Source: DATLBY01 sp035526665
GTDB lineage: Bacteria > Acidobacteriota > Terriglobia > Bryobacterales > Bryobacteraceae
Direction: 5' to 3'
DNA length: 8,538 bases
Assembly: GCA_035526665.1 (NCBI GenBank)
Contig: DATLBY010000072.1
Location: forward strand, 1 to 8,538
Shown: positions 7,223-8,538 of the stretch, in pieces
How the letters are laid out: each line of letters starts with the position of its first letter
Position numbering within the stretch: position 1 is the first letter of the stretch
Made by a program: the position numbers and the translations under genes
Notes under the pieces: model-generated
What the model was told of the DNA's origin: nothing
Seen by the model: only the letters and a program-made list of their open reading frames with translations
The model's database searches: none

Positions 7223-7226
7223 ATGA
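6921..7226 (+). CDS. Doubtful small hypothetical protein (101 aa)
   Basis: I do not recognise this product. In its favour, the stop overlaps the probable start of the next gene as ATGA (7223-7226), the arrangement used for translational coupling elsewhere in this window. Third codon positions are also GC-rich (about 72% by hand count), as expected for a coding frame at this base composition. Against it, the Shine-Dalgarno is weak (GGAG only 3 bases before the ATG), there is no signal peptide, membrane segment or known motif, and the first third reads like non-coding sequence. The better-looking part is residues about 35-95, with segments such as FAEQPVARLPPWLAEVRAQM and GVDLDDEKMSHYRRQAGDNQ. 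A chance frame or the remnant of a decayed gene is at least as likely as a working gene. Confidence 0.2.
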   Translation: MQAIPLLSIQGKQKGRWPAGNRPRYAVGHVAASLTTGCIYFAEQPVARLPPWLAEVRAQMNVPLSPTSSTRPGVDLDDEKMSHYRRQAGDNQRGCLPAAAV

Positions 7227-8538
7227 ATCCGACGGCCCAGCGACGTCCTCACCTGGCTTCTCTAGTGCAGGATTATCTGCGATACGGAAAGCAGACGGCC
7301 GTCGTCCATCGCGAAGGTTTCCGCACAGTCCATACATCGTATTACGATCTCGCGCAGATGGCAGGGCGCTTCGCCGCTGAACTCGACCGCCGCCACATTG
7401 GGAAAGGCGACCGAGTACTAATCTGGGGAGACAATGGGGCACCGTGGATTGCCACCTTCCTGGGATGCCTGCTGCGCGGAGTGCTGGCGGTGCCTTTAGA
7501 CGAAGCGGGGTCGCCGGAGTTTGGTCGGCGGATCGCAGGCGAAGTATCACCGAAACTCTGCGTGGGGCGCCAGCCGCAGCTTGTTCATATGCCGTCGGCG
7601 GTACCGCGAATTGAATTCGACGCGTTTCCCTGGATGCTGCCGGCCGATGCCAATCTGCGTGTCGTTGAAAATCTGAAAGAATCCGATCCGTTTCAGATCG
7701 TGTTCACGTCCGGTACGACGGGTGAGCCAAAGGGCATAGTCCACACGCATCGCAACGTGCTGGCGAGCCTGGAACCCATTGAGCGCGAGATGTTGCACTA
7801 CCGGAGGTACGAGCGCGTATTTCACCCCCTGCGCTTTCTTCATACGCTTCCACTCAGCCATGTATTCGGGCAGTTCATGGGCATCTGGATCCCGGCGCTA
7901 CTGGCCGCCGAGACGCACTTTGAAGCGCGGCTGGCTCCGGCTGGCTTGATTGAAGACATTCGACAATCGCGTATCTCGGTGCTGGCGGCGGTGCCGCGCG
8001 TCCTCGACATTCTGCGCTCTCATTTGCTGGCGCAATTTCCGGGTCTGGATGTGCGGCTGCACGCCTCCGAGGGATCGCCCGTATGGAAACGTTGGTGGCT
8101 ATTCCGGGATGTTCATCGATTCTTCGGGTTCAAGTTCTGGGCCTTCGTTTGCGGAGGCGCAACGCTGCCGCCCGACCTGGAAAAGTTTTGGACGGCGCTG
8201 GGATTCGCCGTGGTCCAGGGGTATGGCATGACGGAGACTGCGGCCCTGATCAGTTTGAATCATCCGTTCCGGCAGGCTCGCGGAAGCATTGGAAAAGTGC
8301 TGCCGGGCCGCGAGGTCAAACTTCGGGAGGATGGTGAAATCCTGGTGCGCGGAGAGACGGTATCCACCGCGGTGTGGCAAGGGGGCGAACTCAGGCAGCG
8401 GGACTCCGAATGGCTGGAGACGGGCGATCTTGCATCCGTCGATGAAGCCGGCAATCTGCGCTATCGCGGCCGGAAAAAAGATGTGATCGTGACGGCGGCA
8501 GGCCTGAACATATATCCCGAGGATCTGGAATCTGCTCT
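7223..8538 (+). CDS. AMP-forming acyl-CoA synthetase / AMP-ligase (ANL superfamily), open at right edge
   Basis: The frame runs 438 codons from ATG 7223 to the edge without a stop. Enzymes of this superfamily activate a carboxylate, often a fatty acid, with ATP to an acyl-adenylate and usually pass it to CoA. Visible core motifs in order are the P-loop FTSGTTGEPKG (161-171), PLSHVFG (210-216), GGATLPPDLEKFW (311-323), QGYGMTETAAL (332-342), TGD with Asp402, and GRKKDVIVTAAGLNIYPEDLE (416-436). The W-x-x-F then F-V-C-G-G-A-x-L pattern resembles long-chain acyl-CoA synthetases. The final C-terminal part with the catalytic lysine lies beyond the window, so substrate and any fused domain are unknown. 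The start is chosen because a normal ANL N-terminus follows it; no good Shine-Dalgarno precedes it. In-frame GTG 7202 and ATG 7073 are alternatives. Confidence 0.9.
   Translation, partial: MNPTAQRRPHLASLVQDYLRYGKQTAVVHREGFRTVHTSYYDLAQMAGRFAAELDRRHIGKGDRVLIWGDNGAPWIATFLGCLLRGVLAVPLDEAGSPEFGRRIAGEVSPKLCVGRQPQLVHMPSAVPRIEFDAFPWMLPADANLRVVENLKESDPFQIVFTSGTTGEPKGIVHTHRNVLASLEPIEREMLHYRRYERVFHPLRFLHTLPLSHVFGQFMGIWIPALLAAETHFEARLAPAGLIEDIRQSRISVLAAVPRVLDILRSHLLAQFPGLDVRLHASEGSPVWKRWWLFRDVHRFFGFKFWAFVCGGATLPPDLEKFWTALGFAVVQGYGMTETAALISLNHPFRQARGSIGKVLPGREVKLREDGEILVRGETVSTAVWQGGELRQRDSEWLETGDLASVDEAGNLRYRGRKKDVIVTAAGLNIYPEDLESA

Overview
This is a bacterial chromosomal window of roughly 60% GC (estimated by eye), densely coded, with ordinary Shine-Dalgarno and overlapping-gene architecture. 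The organism is probably a Gram-negative, because it encodes an RND-type envelope efflux pump with a lipoprotein adaptor. The style of the adaptor and pump, an exported Gfo/Idh/MocA oxidoreductase, and aroC coupled to a peptide deformylase gene suggest an acidobacterium of the Solibacter/Bryobacterales type. That placement is inference from family resemblance, not a database result.

Left part (minus strand, 1-1234): aroC (chorismate synthase) is complete and overlaps by one base the start of a second minus-strand gene. That gene runs off the left edge, and its first 20 residues look like peptide deformylase (def). A divergent intergenic region of about 230 bases (1235-1463) follows. It holds an AT-rich imperfect inverted repeat that may be an operator, but no convincing complete promoter.

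Middle (plus strand, 1464-6894): a tight three-gene run. It contains a periplasmic adaptor lipoprotein (MdtA-like), an inner-membrane RND transporter of the HAE1/MdtB-MdtC kind overlapping it by 4 bases, and, 20 bases later, a Gfo/Idh/MocA oxidoreductase with an N-terminal signal peptide. The first two would form a proton-driven efflux pump. No outer-membrane channel gene is present here, so a TolC-like partner must come from elsewhere. The oxidoreductase has no obvious mechanistic link to the pump beyond its position.

Right part (plus strand, 6895-8538): 328 bases without a recognisable gene, holding one doubtful 101-codon ORF, then an AMP-forming acyl-CoA synthetase-like enzyme of the ANL superfamily. 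That gene is open at the right edge, so its C-terminal end is missing.

I found no RNA genes, CRISPR, insertion sequences or other mobile elements, and no clear rho-independent terminator. I see no convincing new biological system. The most interesting points are the exported oxidoreductase with an altered cofactor-binding motif placed next to an efflux pump, the inverted repeat in the divergent region, and the doubtful ORF joined to the acyl-CoA synthetase start.
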